The notes under the pieces are model-generated. The model was not told the origin of the DNA. It saw only the letters and a program-made list of their open reading frames with translations, and made no database searches. Both the position numbers and the translations under genes were made by a program. Positions 7,333 through 15,136 of a DNA stretch of 17,216 bases are shown piece by piece (the stretch's first letter is position 1; each line of letters starts with the position of its first letter). Location: the NCBI GenBank assembly GCA_023394655.1, contig JAEXAG010000039.1:1-17216 (forward strand). Reading direction: 5' to 3'. The stretch is from Pseudomonadota bacterium. Lineage in GTDB: Bacteria > Pseudomonadota > Gammaproteobacteria > Xanthomonadales > Xanthomonadaceae.

Positions 7333-9252
7333 ATGATCGCCATCACCCTTCCCGACGGCAGCCGCCGCGAATTCGACAATCCCGTTTCCGTGGCCGAAGT
7401 GGCCGCTTCCATCGGTCCGGGCCTGGCCAAGGCCGCGCTGGCCGGCAAGGTCGACGGCCGGCTGGTCGATACCTCCTTCCGCATGGAGACGGATGCGGCG
7501 CTTGAAATCGTCACCGACAAGCATCCCGATGCGCTGGAAGTGCTGCGCCATTCCACCGCGCACCTGCTGGCCCAGGCCGTGCAGCGCCTGCACCCCGGCG
7601 CGCAGGTGACCATCGGCCCGGTCATCGACAACGGCTTTTATTACGACTTCGCCTACGAGCGCCCGTTCACGCCGGAAGACTTGCCGGCGATCGAGGCGGA
7701 GATGCAGAAGATCGTCAAGGAGGCGCTGCCGGTCAGCCGCAGCGTCAAGTCGCGCGACGAGGCGGTGGCGTTCTTCAAGGGGCTCGGCGAGCACTACAAG
7801 GCCGAGATCATCGAAGCGATCCCGTCCGACGAGGACCTCTCGCTCTATTCGCAGGGCGAGTTCACCGATCTGTGCCGCGGCCCGCACGTGCCGGCAACCG
7901 ACAAGCTGCGCAGTTTCAAGCTGATGAAGGTGGCCGGTGCCTACTGGCGCGGCGACCACAACAACCAGATGCTCAGCCGAATCTACGGCACCGCCTGGCT
8001 CAACGACAAGGACCTCAAGGCGCATCTGCACCAGATCGAGGAAGCCGAGAAGCGCGACCACCGCAGGATCGCCAAGGCCCAGGGCTTGTTCCACCTGCAG
8101 GAAGAAGGCCCGGGCCTGGTGTTCTGGCATCCGAAGGGCTGGAGCATCTGGCAGGTGGTGGAGCAGTACATGCGCGGCGTGTACCGCGCCACCGGCTACG
8201 GCGAGGTGCGCTGCCCGCAGATCCTCGATGTCTCGCTGTGGCAGAAGTCCGGCCACTGGGACAACTACCAGGACAACATGTTCTTCACCGAATCGGAGAA
8301 GCGCACCTATGCGCTCAAGCCGATGAACTGCCCGGGCCACGTGCAGGTGTTCAACCAGGGCCTGCACAGCTACCGCGATCTGCCGATCCGCTACGGCGAA
8401 TTCGGTGCCTGCCATCGCAACGAGCCCTCGGGCGCGCTGCACGGCATCCTGCGCGTGCGCGGCTTCACCCAGGACGACGGCCATGTGTTCTGCACCGAAT
8501 CGCAGGTGGAATCGGAAGTGGCCGCGTTCCACCGCCAGGCGCTGAAGGTGTACGAGGATTTCGGCTTCACCGACATCCAGATCAAGATCGCGCTGCGCCC
8601 GGAATCGCGCCTTGGCGACGACGCCACCTGGGACAAGGCCGAGGACGCGCTGCGCTCGGCCCTGCGCGGCGCCGGCGTGGAGTGGGAGGAGCTGCCGGGC
8701 GAGGGCGCCTTCTACGGCCCGAAGATCGAGTACCACCTGAAGGACGCCATCGGCCGTACCTGGCAGCTCGGTACCATGCAGGTCGATTTCATGATGCCCG
8801 GCCGCCTCGGCGCGGAATATGTCGATGAAAACAGCCAGAAACGCCATCCGGTGATGCTGCACCGGGCCATCGTCGGCTCGATGGAGCGCTTCATCGGCAT
8901 CCTGATCGAGCACCATGCCGGCGTGTTCCCGGCGTGGCTGGCGCCGATCCAGGCGATGGTGATGAACATCACCGATGCGCAGGCCGATTACGTCGAATCG
9001 GTCCGCAAAACCCTTGCGGATCAAGGCTTCCGTGTCGATTCCGATTTGCGGAACGAGAAAATCGGCTATAAGATTCGCGAGCACACGCTGCAGCGCGTGC
9101 CGTACCTGCTCGTGGTGGGGGACCGCGAGAAGGAGAACGGCCACGTCGCCGTGCGCACGCGCGGGGGCGAGGATCTGGGCAGCATGGCCATCGAAGCCTT
9201 CGTCGCGCGCCTCGCCGCCGAGCACGCGCCTTCCGCGCCGCCGGCGGCGTGA
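7333..9252 (+). CDS. thrS: threonyl-tRNA synthetase
   Basis: A 639-residue class II synthetase that charges tRNA-Thr. Domains in order: TGS domain (about 1-62), editing domain with the HSTAH motif (H73, H77) and C181/H185 in CRGPH, a catalytic core from about 245 with the zinc ligands C333 (MNCPGH) and H384 (DDGHVFC), motif 2 within RYGEFGACHRNEPSG (353-367), motif 3 near the end of the core (HRAIVGSMERF), and a C-terminal anticodon-binding domain. The open frame extends left to 6748, but the sequence before the ATG at 7333 is leader DNA with no family resemblance, and MIAITLPDGS is a normal ThrRS start. The ribosome site is weak. Expression is probably controlled by the attenuator just upstream. 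It starts the thrS-infC-rpmI-rplT-pheST-ihfA block. Confidence 0.97.
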   Translation: MIAITLPDGSRREFDNPVSVAEVAASIGPGLAKAALAGKVDGRLVDTSFRMETDAALEIVTDKHPDALEVLRHSTAHLLAQAVQRLHPGAQVTIGPVIDNGFYYDFAYERPFTPEDLPAIEAEMQKIVKEALPVSRSVKSRDEAVAFFKGLGEHYKAEIIEAIPSDEDLSLYSQGEFTDLCRGPHVPATDKLRSFKLMKVAGAYWRGDHNNQMLSRIYGTAWLNDKDLKAHLHQIEEAEKRDHRRIAKAQGLFHLQEEGPGLVFWHPKGWSIWQVVEQYMRGVYRATGYGEVRCPQILDVSLWQKSGHWDNYQDNMFFTESEKRTYALKPMNCPGHVQVFNQGLHSYRDLPIRYGEFGACHRNEPSGALHGILRVRGFTQDDGHVFCTESQVESEVAAFHRQALKVYEDFGFTDIQIKIALRPESRLGDDATWDKAEDALRSALRGAGVEWEELPGEGAFYGPKIEYHLKDAIGRTWQLGTMQVDFMMPGRLGAEYVDENSQKRHPVMLHRAIVGSMERFIGILIEHHAGVFPAWLAPIQAMVMNITDAQADYVESVRKTLADQGFRVDSDLRNEKIGYKIREHTLQRVPYLLVVGDREKENGHVAVRTRGGEDLGSMAIEAFVARLAAEHAPSAPPAA

Positions 9253-9259
9253 TGCCTCC

Positions 9260-9287
9260 CCGGCCCGTGATGAGAAACACGGGCCGG
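9260..9287 (+). promoter_or_regulatory. hairpin between thrS and infC
   Basis: CCGGCCCGTG (9260-9269) pairs perfectly with CACGGGCCGG (9278-9287) around an 8-base loop. There is no U tract, so full termination is not expected; it may mark a processing or stability site that sets the thrS:infC ratio. It ends 13 bases before the infC ribosome site. Confidence 0.5.
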
Positions 9288-9312
9288 TTCGACACCCTTC
9301 GGAGATTGCAAT

Positions 9313-9837
9313 ATCAGCACGTTCGACTCGAAACAGAATCGCCGCAACCAGGAAATCCGCGTGCCGCGCGTACGCGTGATCGGCAGCGACGGCGAGATGA
9401 TTGGCGTCCTTTCCCGCGATGAAGCGCTGGCGATGGCGCAGGAAGAGGAGCTCGACCTGGTCGAGATCCAGCCCAACGCCGATCCGCCGGTCTGCAAGAT
9501 CATGGACTTCGGCAAGTTCAAGTTCGAACTGCAGAAGAAGGCCAACGAGGCCAAGAAGAAGCAGAAGCAGGTCGAGATCAAGGAAGTCAAGTTCCGCCCC
9601 GTCACCGATGACGGCGATTACCAGATCAAGATGCGCAAGATGCGTGGCTTCCTCGAGGATGGCGACAAGATCAAGGTCAACATCCGCTTCCGTGGCCGCG
9701 AGATGAGCCACCAGGAGCTGGGCCGCGAGATGGCCGCCCGCATCGAGGCGGATCTCGGCGAGGACATCGTGATCGAATCGCGCCCGCGCCTGGAAGGCCG
9801 GCAGATGGTGATGATGATCGCGCCGAAGAAGAAGTGA
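9313..9837 (+). CDS. infC: translation initiation factor IF-3 (AUC start codon)
   Basis: IF3, 174 residues, binds the 30S subunit, checks the start codon-initiator tRNA pairing and prevents early 50S joining. The N-terminal domain, a Lys-rich linker (about 75-95, NEAKKKQKQVEIKEVKFRP) and the C-terminal domain ending MVMMIAPKKK are complete. There is no ATG, GTG or TTG at the expected start. The conserved N-terminus (STFDSKQNRRNQEIRVPRVR) begins directly after ATC at 9313-9315, with GGAG at 9301-9304, eight bases upstream. The first ordinary start codon is GTG at 9361, which would remove 16 conserved residues and has no ribosome site. E. coli infC uses AUU, letting IF3 repress its own translation by rejecting it; an AUC start implies the same autoregulation here. 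It lies 60 bases after thrS. Confidence 0.95.
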   Translation: MSTFDSKQNRRNQEIRVPRVRVIGSDGEMIGVLSRDEALAMAQEEELDLVEIQPNADPPVCKIMDFGKFKFELQKKANEAKKKQKQVEIKEVKFRPVTDDGDYQIKMRKMRGFLEDGDKIKVNIRFRGREMSHQELGREMAARIEADLGEDIVIESRPRLEGRQMVMMIAPKKK

Positions 9838-9844
9838 TGCCGCG

Positions 9845-9860
9845 CGCCGGTTCGCCGGCG
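9845..9860 (+). promoter_or_regulatory. UUCG tetraloop hairpin after infC
   Basis: CGCCGG (9845-9850) pairs with CCGGCG (9855-9860) around a TTCG tetraloop, eight bases after the infC stop. It is very stable for its size but has no U tract; it may act together with the next hairpin to protect or end the infC mRNA. Confidence 0.45.
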
Positions 9861-9873
9861 GCGTGAAGAGGAG

Positions 9874-9897
9874 GATGCCGGGCCCGTGCCCGGCATC
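9874..9897 (+). terminator. hairpin 3' of infC
   Basis: GATGCCGGGC (9874-9883) pairs perfectly with GCCCGGCATC (9888-9897) around a CCGT loop. It lies between infC and the rpmI promoter. The following GTCGTTG is only weakly U-rich, so termination would be partial or Rho-assisted. Confidence 0.55.
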
Positions 9898-9915
9898 GTC
9901 GTTGCGGGGCCGCGC

Positions 9916-9968
9916 TTGCGTGCCGCCCCGCGAAGCCGCATACTAGGCGGCTCCCGGTTTTCCGGGAG
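9916..9968 (+). promoter_or_regulatory. rpmI-rplT promoter and leader hairpin
   Basis: TTGCGT at 9916-9921 and CATACT at 9939-9944 have a 17-base spacing and would start a leader of about 130 nt before rpmI. Near its 5' end CTCCCGG (9951-9957) pairs with CCGGGAG (9962-9968) around TTTT. Excess L20 represses rpmI-rplT by binding leader RNA in E. coli and Bacillus; whether this leader has an L20 site cannot be judged by eye. Confidence 0.5.
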
Positions 9969-10079
9969 ACAGGACCCGTCCGCGCCGCAGGCGCCGGACC
10001 ACCCACCGGTCGGGGCAGGAAGGAAAGCGCATCAGCCGATGCCGCCGCGACCAGTCGAAAACACTGACAGGACATCACC

Positions 10080-10277
10080 ATGCCCAAGATCAAGTCGCAT
10101 CGTGCTGCCGGCAAGCGGTTCAAGAAGACCGCCAGCGGCAAGTTCAAGCGTGGCAGCGCCAACCGCAGCCACATCCTCACCAAGAAGGCCACCAAGCGGA
10201 AGCGCAACCTGCGCCAGCCCGCCTACGTTGTCGCCGGCGACGCCGGCCGCATCGCGCGCCAGCTGCCCTACGCCTGA
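10080..10277 (+). CDS. rpmI: 50S ribosomal protein L35
   Basis: A 65-residue, strongly basic protein that matches L35 along its whole length (MPKIKSHRAAGKRFKKTASGKFKR at the start, then SHILTKKATKRKRNLR). It is a late-assembling protein of the large ribosomal subunit. The ATG at 10080 follows CAGGA at about 10068-10072. It has its own upstream promoter and leader as well as possible readthrough from infC. rplT follows after 18 bases, so the two are surely cotranscribed and probably translationally coupled, as L20 control of this pair requires in other bacteria. Confidence 0.97.
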   Translation: MPKIKSHRAAGKRFKKTASGKFKRGSANRSHILTKKATKRKRNLRQPAYVVAGDAGRIARQLPYA

Positions 10278-10295
10278 GACTGAGGAGAAACCGAA

Positions 10296-10658
<363 letters not shown>

Positions 10659-10706
10659 TCGTGACCGGACGCGCCACGGCGCGCCCACGGCCAGCGAGCC
10701 AAGACG

Positions 10707-10734
10707 ACGGGGAAGGGCGCAAGTCCTTCCCCGT
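10707..10734 (+). terminator. hairpin between rplT and pheS
   Basis: ACGGGGAAGG (10707-10716) pairs with CCTTCCCCGT (10725-10734) around an 8-base loop, followed by TTCTCG. With only a short U-rich tail it is a moderate terminator, probably reducing rather than blocking transcription into pheST. A possible -10 element GACAAT for pheS lies at 10768-10773 but without a convincing -35. Confidence 0.6.
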
Positions 10735-10821
10735 TTCTCGTTCCGGGAAACCGCGGCCGATCCGGGCGACAATCCCGGGCCACGGTTCCCCACGCCCATC
10801 GAGTTTCCACCCGGCCCGTAC

Positions 10822-11832
10822 ATGAGCGAAATCGACACTCTGCAATCCGAGGCACTGGCGGCCATCGCCGCCGCCGCCGCCCCCGACGCGCTGGAGGCAT
10901 TGCGCGTCTCGCTGCTGGGCAAGTCCGGCCAGCTCACCGCGCGGCTGAAATCGCTGGGCGCGCTGCCGCCCGAATCGCGCAAGGCCGCCGGCGAGGCGAT
11001 CAACCGCGCGCGCGATGCCATCACGACCGCAATGGCCGAGCGCAAGGCGGGGCTGGATGCCGCCGCGCTGGATGCCCGGCTGGCCAGCGAGTCCATCGAC
11101 ATCACCTTGCCGGGCCGTGCAGGTGCCAGCGGCACGCTGCATCCGGTCAGCCGCACGCTGGAGCGGATCGGCGACATCTTCGGCCGCCTCGGCTACGAGC
11201 TGGCGCAGGGGCCGGAAATCGAGGACGACTGGCACAACTTCGAGGCCTTGAACTTCCCGCCGCACCACCCGGCGCGTGCCATGCACGACACGTTCTACTT
11301 CCCCGATGGCCGCCTGCTGCGCACCCACACCTCGGGCGTGCAGATCCGCTACATGCTCGAACACCTGCGCGCCGAGCAGGCGCCGCCGTGGCGGATGATC
11401 GCCGCGGGCAAGGTGTACCGCAGCGATTCCGACCAGACCCACACGCCGATGTTCCACCAGGTGGAAGGCTTGCTGATCGACGAGCACGCCAGCTTCGCCG
11501 ATCTCAAGGGCACGCTTTCCGAGTTCGTGCGCGCGTTCTACGGCCGCGATTTCGAGATGCGCTTCCGCCCGAGCTACTTCCCGTTCACCGAGCCCTCGGC
11601 GGAGGTGGACATCGCCTGGCAGCAGTCCGACGGCAGCCAGCGCTGGCTGGAAGTGCTCGGCTGCGGGATGGTGCATCCGAACGTGCTGAAGAACGTCGGC
11701 GTCGATCCGGAGCGTTACACCGGCTTCGCCTTCGGTCTCGGCGTCGAGCGTTTCGCGATGTTGCGCGAAGGCGTGGACGACCTGCGCAGCTTCTTCGAGA
11801 ACGACGTGCGCTTCCTGCGCAGGTTCGCCTGA
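10822..11832 (+). CDS. pheS: phenylalanyl-tRNA synthetase alpha subunit
   Basis: PheS, 336 residues, the catalytic subunit of the alpha2-beta2 enzyme that charges tRNA-Phe. The N-terminal 90 residues form the Ala/Arg-rich coiled coil that contacts tRNA. The class II core follows: motif 2 around KVYRSDSDQTHTPMFHQVEG (197-216), the phenylalanine-binding segment FPFTEPSAEVD (253-263), the LGCGMVHPNVL loop (279-289) and motif 3 in GFAFGLGVERFAML (301-314). The length is normal. The ATG at 10822 has only a weak ribosome site. pheT begins 73 bases after its stop. Unlike the E. coli pheM-pheST arrangement, I see no Phe-rich leader frame upstream. Confidence 0.97.
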   Translation: MSEIDTLQSEALAAIAAAAAPDALEALRVSLLGKSGQLTARLKSLGALPPESRKAAGEAINRARDAITTAMAERKAGLDAAALDARLASESIDITLPGRAGASGTLHPVSRTLERIGDIFGRLGYELAQGPEIEDDWHNFEALNFPPHHPARAMHDTFYFPDGRLLRTHTSGVQIRYMLEHLRAEQAPPWRMIAAGKVYRSDSDQTHTPMFHQVEGLLIDEHASFADLKGTLSEFVRAFYGRDFEMRFRPSYFPFTEPSAEVDIAWQQSDGSQRWLEVLGCGMVHPNVLKNVGVDPERYTGFAFGLGVERFAMLREGVDDLRSFFENDVRFLRRFA

Positions 11833-11905
11833 GACCGCCTGATCGCCCCCTTGCTGGAACGATGTCGCCCCGGCGCGGCATCGCATGGATAACGGAAACC
11901 GGACG

Positions 11906-14281
11906 ATGAAATTCCCCGAAAACTGGCTGCGCGAACACATCCGCACCGATGCCGACCGCGACCAGCTGGCCGCCGCGCTGACCGCGATCGGCCTGGAAGT
12001 CGAAGAACTCACCGCGCTCGGTGAATCGCTGGACAAGGTGGTGGTGGCGCGGATCGTCGCCTGCGCGAAGCATCCCGAAGCCGATCGTCTGCAGGTCTGC
12101 GAGGTGGATGCCGGCGCGCACGGCAGGCTGCAGATCGTCTGCGGCGCGCCGAACGCGCGGGCGGGGCTGGTTGCGCCCCTGGCGATGGTCGGCGCGAAGG
12201 TCGGCGAGATCACCATCAAGGCAGCGAAGCTGCGCGGCGTGGAATCCAACGGCATGCTGTGCTCGGCGAAGGAGCTGGGCATCGACGCCGATGCCTCCGG
12301 CCTGCTGGAGCTGCCCGATGACGCGCCCGCGGGTGCGCCGCTGGCCGATTTCCTCGGCCTGCCGGATTCCACCATCGAACTCAAGCTCACGCCCAACCGC
12401 GCCGACTGCTTCGGCATTCGCGGCATCGCCTTCGACGTGGCCGCCGCGACCGGCAGCGAGGTGGTGGCGATGGACGTCCCCGAAGTCGCAGCGGCCATCG
12501 AGCGCAGCCTGCCGGTGACGCTCGATGCCGGCGCCGATGCGCCGCGCTACCTGGGTCGGGTGATCGAGGGCGTCGATGCTGCCGCGAAGACGCCGTTGTG
12601 GATGGCGCAGCGCCTGATCCGTAGCGGCATCCGGCCGTTGAGCTTGCTGGTGGATGTCACCCAGTACGTGATGCTGGAACTCGGCCAGCCGATGCATGCC
12701 TTCGATCTGGACACCTTGCAGGGCCCGATCGGCGTGCGCCGCGCCCGCGATGGCGAAACGCTCGTGTTGCTGGATGGCCGCGATGCCGTGCTCGACGGCG
12801 AGTTCCTCGTGGTCACCGATGCCGATCGTCCGGTGGCACTGGCCGGCGTGATGGGCGGCCTCGATAGCCGCGTGACCGAGGCGACCCGCAACGTGTTCCT
12901 GGAATCCGCGCACTTCGCGCCGGCGGCGATCATCGGCCGCTCGCGCCGGCTCGGCCTGCACACCGATGCCGCGCACCGCTTCGAGCGCGGCGTGGATCCG
13001 GAAATGCCGCGCACCGCCATCGAACGCGCGACCGCGTTGATCATCGGGATTGCCGGCGGCCAGCCGGGGCCGGTGGTGGAAGCGGTGAACGCCGCCGACC
13101 TGCCCAGGCCGACCACGCTTCGCCTGCGTCGTGCCCGCATCGCGCGGGTGCTCGGCATCGAGGTCGACGATGCGGAAATCGAGCGCATCCTGCGCGCGCT
13201 CGGGCTGGAAGTCGCCGCCGCCGAGGATGGCTGGCAGGTGACGCCGCCCGCGCGCCGCTTCGACCTCGCCATCGAGGAAGACCTGATCGAGGAAATCGCG
13301 CGCATCCACGGCTACGACCGCATTCCGGTGCGCCTGCCGGGCAGCGCGGCGCACGTGGTGGTGCCGGATGCCGGCCGGGTGCCGGGTGCCGACCTGCGCC
13401 GCATGATGGCCGCCCGCGATTGGCAGGAAGCGCTGAACTACGCCTTCGTGGACGAGGGCCTGCTCGGCAAGTGGCAGTTGCCGGCGGAAGTCGCGCTGGC
13501 CAACCCGCTGAGCGTCGAGCTGGGCGTGATGCGACCGATGCTGCTGCCCGGGCTGGTGGCGGCACTGGCACGCAATGTCGCGCGCCAGCAGCCGCGCGTG
13601 CGCCTGTTCGAGATCGGTCGCGTGTTCGCGGCGGCGAGCGAAGCCGGCGGCGCGCCGCGGGAAATCGAGCGGATCGCCGCCATCGCCTGTGGCGATGCGC
13701 GCGCCGAGCAGTGGGGCGAGCCGGCGCGCACGGTGGATTTCCATGACCTGAAGGGCGATCTGGAAGCGCTGGCGGCGCTGTCCGGCGCGCGCCTCGAGTT
13801 CCGTCGCGGCACGGAGGCCTACGGCCATCCGGGCCGCTCCGCGGAAATCTGGCGCGATGGCGAGCACATCGGCTGGATCGGCGAGCTGCACCCGAGGCTC
13901 CGCCAGCAGCTGGATCTGGACGTGCCCGTGATCGGCTTCGAGCTGGACCTTGCGGCGCTGACGCATCGCGGCGGGCAGGCTTCGGGCAATGCGTCGCGCT
14001 TCCCCTCGGTGCGCCGCGACCTGGCGATCGTGGTCGATGATTCGCACGCCTGGGCCGACATCGAGAACACCGTCCGGCAGGCCGCAGGCCCGGTCCTTCG
14101 CGAGCTGAGGCTGTTCGATCGCTACACCGGCCGCGGCATCGAAGCAGGGCAAAAAAGTCTCGCTATGGCCTTGATTTTGCAGGAAGAATCGCGCACCCTC
14201 ACTGAGCGCGACGTGGAAGACGTGATGGCGGCCGTGGTGGCCGGACTCTCACGCGAGCACGGTGCGAACATCCGGGGATGA
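11906..14281 (+). CDS. pheT: phenylalanyl-tRNA synthetase beta subunit
   Basis: PheT, 791 residues, the structural, tRNA-binding and editing subunit of the synthetase. Order of domains: N-terminal helix (MKFPENWLREH), an EMAP-II-like tRNA-binding domain at about 42-150 (HPEADRLQVCEVD...IVCGAPNARAGLVAP), the B3/B4 editing module at about 210-365, the B5 DNA/RNA-binding fold at about 400-470, the inactive class II-like core, and a C-terminal ferredoxin-fold anticodon-binding domain at about 695-790 (FPSVRRDLAIVVDD). I choose the ATG at 11906 because MKFPENWLRE is the family start; the ATG at 11885 would add seven residues. ihfA starts six bases after the stop, the same pheST-ihfA order as in E. 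coli. Confidence 0.97.
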   Translation: MKFPENWLREHIRTDADRDQLAAALTAIGLEVEELTALGESLDKVVVARIVACAKHPEADRLQVCEVDAGAHGRLQIVCGAPNARAGLVAPLAMVGAKVGEITIKAAKLRGVESNGMLCSAKELGIDADASGLLELPDDAPAGAPLADFLGLPDSTIELKLTPNRADCFGIRGIAFDVAAATGSEVVAMDVPEVAAAIERSLPVTLDAGADAPRYLGRVIEGVDAAAKTPLWMAQRLIRSGIRPLSLLVDVTQYVMLELGQPMHAFDLDTLQGPIGVRRARDGETLVLLDGRDAVLDGEFLVVTDADRPVALAGVMGGLDSRVTEATRNVFLESAHFAPAAIIGRSRRLGLHTDAAHRFERGVDPEMPRTAIERATALIIGIAGGQPGPVVEAVNAADLPRPTTLRLRRARIARVLGIEVDDAEIERILRALGLEVAAAEDGWQVTPPARRFDLAIEEDLIEEIARIHGYDRIPVRLPGSAAHVVVPDAGRVPGADLRRMMAARDWQEALNYAFVDEGLLGKWQLPAEVALANPLSVELGVMRPMLLPGLVAALARNVARQQPRVRLFEIGRVFAAASEAGGAPREIERIAAIACGDARAEQWGEPARTVDFHDLKGDLEALAALSGARLEFRRGTEAYGHPGRSAEIWRDGEHIGWIGELHPRLRQQLDLDVPVIGFELDLAALTHRGGQASGNASRFPSVRRDLAIVVDDSHAWADIENTVRQAAGPVLRELRLFDRYTGRGIEAGQKSLAMALILQEESRTLTERDVEDVMAAVVAGLSREHGANIRG

Positions 14282-14287
14282 GTGGCA

Positions 14288-14584
14288 ATGGCGCTGACCA
14301 AGGCGGAAATGGCCGAACGACTCTTTGACGAAGTCGGCTTGAACAAACGCGAAGCGAAGGAGTTCGTCGATGCGTTCTTCGACACGCTGCGCGCCGGCCT
14401 CGAGCAGGGCCGCCAGGTGAAGATGTCCGGCTTCGGCAACTTCGATCTGCGCCGCAAGGCCCAGCGTCCCGGCCGCAACCCCAAGACGGGGGAAGAAATC
14501 CCGATTTCGGCCCGCACCGTGGTCACTTTCCGGCCCGGTCAGAAACTCAAGGAGCGAGTGGAGGCTTATGCTGGACCCAGGTAG
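14288..14584 (+). CDS. ihfA: integration host factor alpha subunit
   Basis: A 98-residue DNA-bending protein that pairs with IhfB to bend specific sites in promoters, recombination sites and origins. It matches IhfA nearly throughout: MALTKAEMAERLFDEVGLN, KEFVDAFFDTLR, the beta-arm GRNPKTGEEIPISARTVV whose Pro at the arm tip intercalates into DNA, and FRPGQKLKERVE. The chosen ATG at 14288 fits the family start and has GGGGA at 14274-14278, nine bases upstream; a GTG at 14282 would add two residues. It sits directly behind pheT and overlaps the next gene by 17 bases. IHF is also a usual cofactor of integrases such as the one 700 bases downstream. Confidence 0.97.
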   Translation: MALTKAEMAERLFDEVGLNKREAKEFVDAFFDTLRAGLEQGRQVKMSGFGNFDLRRKAQRPGRNPKTGEEIPISARTVVTFRPGQKLKERVEAYAGPR

Positions 14585-14924
14585 CAACAAGGAACTCCCG
14601 CCGATCCCGGCGAAGCGCTACTTCACCATCGGTGAAGTCAGCGAACTGTGTGACGTCAAGCCGCACGTGTTGCGCTACTGGGAAACCGAGTTCCCGAGCC
14701 TCACGCCGGTCAAGCGGCGCGGCAACCGGCGCTATTACCAGCGCCACGACGTGCTGATGGTGCGCCAGATCCGCGGCCTGCTCTACGAGCAGGGCTACAC
14801 GATCGGCGGCGCGCGCCTGCGGCTCGAAGGCGAGAACGCCAAGGAGGAATCCGCGCTGTCCACCCAGATCATCCGCCAGGTGCGCCTGGAGCTGGAAGAA
14901 GTCCTGCAATTGCTGAAGCGCTGA
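14568..14924 (+). CDS. MerR family transcriptional regulator
   Basis: A 118-residue protein with one MerR-type winged helix (about 18-88: YFTIGEVSELCDVKPHVLRYWE, then RRGNRRYYQRHDVLMV) and a short C-terminal helix (IIRQVRLELEEVLQLLKR) suited to dimerisation. There is no effector-binding domain and no metal-binding Cys cluster, so a small-molecule ligand is unlikely. It begins 17 bases inside ihfA, with GGAGG at 14560-14564 very close to the ATG, so translation is probably coupled. A gene of this type follows ihfA in many gammaproteobacteria, but its targets are unknown to me. The last gene of the core block before tRNA-Pro. Confidence 0.92.
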   Translation: MLDPGSNKELPPIPAKRYFTIGEVSELCDVKPHVLRYWETEFPSLTPVKRRGNRRYYQRHDVLMVRQIRGLLYEQGYTIGGARLRLEGENAKEESALSTQIIRQVRLELEEVLQLLKR

Positions 14925-14938
14925 GCGCGGGCATCGTC

Positions 14939-14944
14939 TATAAT
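14939..14944 (+). promoter_or_regulatory. -10 element of the tRNA-Pro promoter
   Basis: A consensus TATAAT lies 11 bases before the mature 5' end of tRNA-Pro, with a start expected near 14951. No good -35 hexamer is found at 16-18 bases upstream (only AAGCGC-like sequence within the 3' end region of the MerR gene). Confidence 0.65.
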
Positions 14945-14955
14945 GGCCGGCCTTT

Positions 14956-15032
14956 CGGGGTATAGCGCAGCCTGGTAGCGCACTTGTCTGGGGGACAAGT
15001 GGTCGTCGGTTCGAATCCGGCTACCCCGACCA
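14956..15032 (+). tRNA. tRNA-Pro (anticodon GGG)
   Basis: A 77-nt cloverleaf with an acceptor stem CGGGGTA/TACCCCG, discriminator A and encoded CCA (15030-15032). The anticodon stem CTTGT/ACAAG holds the loop CTGGGGG, giving anticodon GGG, which reads CCC. The T arm carries GGTTCGAATCC. The integrase gene about 220 bases downstream suggests that the 3' part of this tRNA, or DNA just past it, is the left attachment site of an integrated element. Confidence 0.96.
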
Positions 15033-15066
15033 ATACAAAGGCCCGAAACGGCCCATGAAGAACAGG

Positions 15067-15092
15067 AAACCCCGGGAAATCCGGGGTTTTTT
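15067..15092 (+). terminator. tRNA-Pro terminator
   Basis: AAACCCCGG (15067-15075) pairs with CCGGGGTTT (15081-15089) around GAAAT, and six T run from 15087 to 15092. A classic intrinsic terminator 34 bases after the tRNA CCA; it also separates tRNA transcription from the integrase region. Confidence 0.9.
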
Positions 15093-15136
15093 GTTGTCTG
15101 GCGTCCGGGAACGTCCCAAACCGTCCCGTTGAATCC

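Noticed and set aside
7225..9711. 828-codon minus-strand frame opposite thrS and infC
   Set aside because: It crosses two well-defined plus-strand genes and the leader; composition is that of a reverse-strand shadow.
10659..10821. Phe-rich leader peptide before pheS
   Set aside because: No short frame with clustered Phe codons was found on the plus strand in this gap.
11585..14152. 855-codon minus-strand frame opposite pheS and pheT
   Set aside because: Shadow of the pheST genes; no recognisable domains and no ribosome site.
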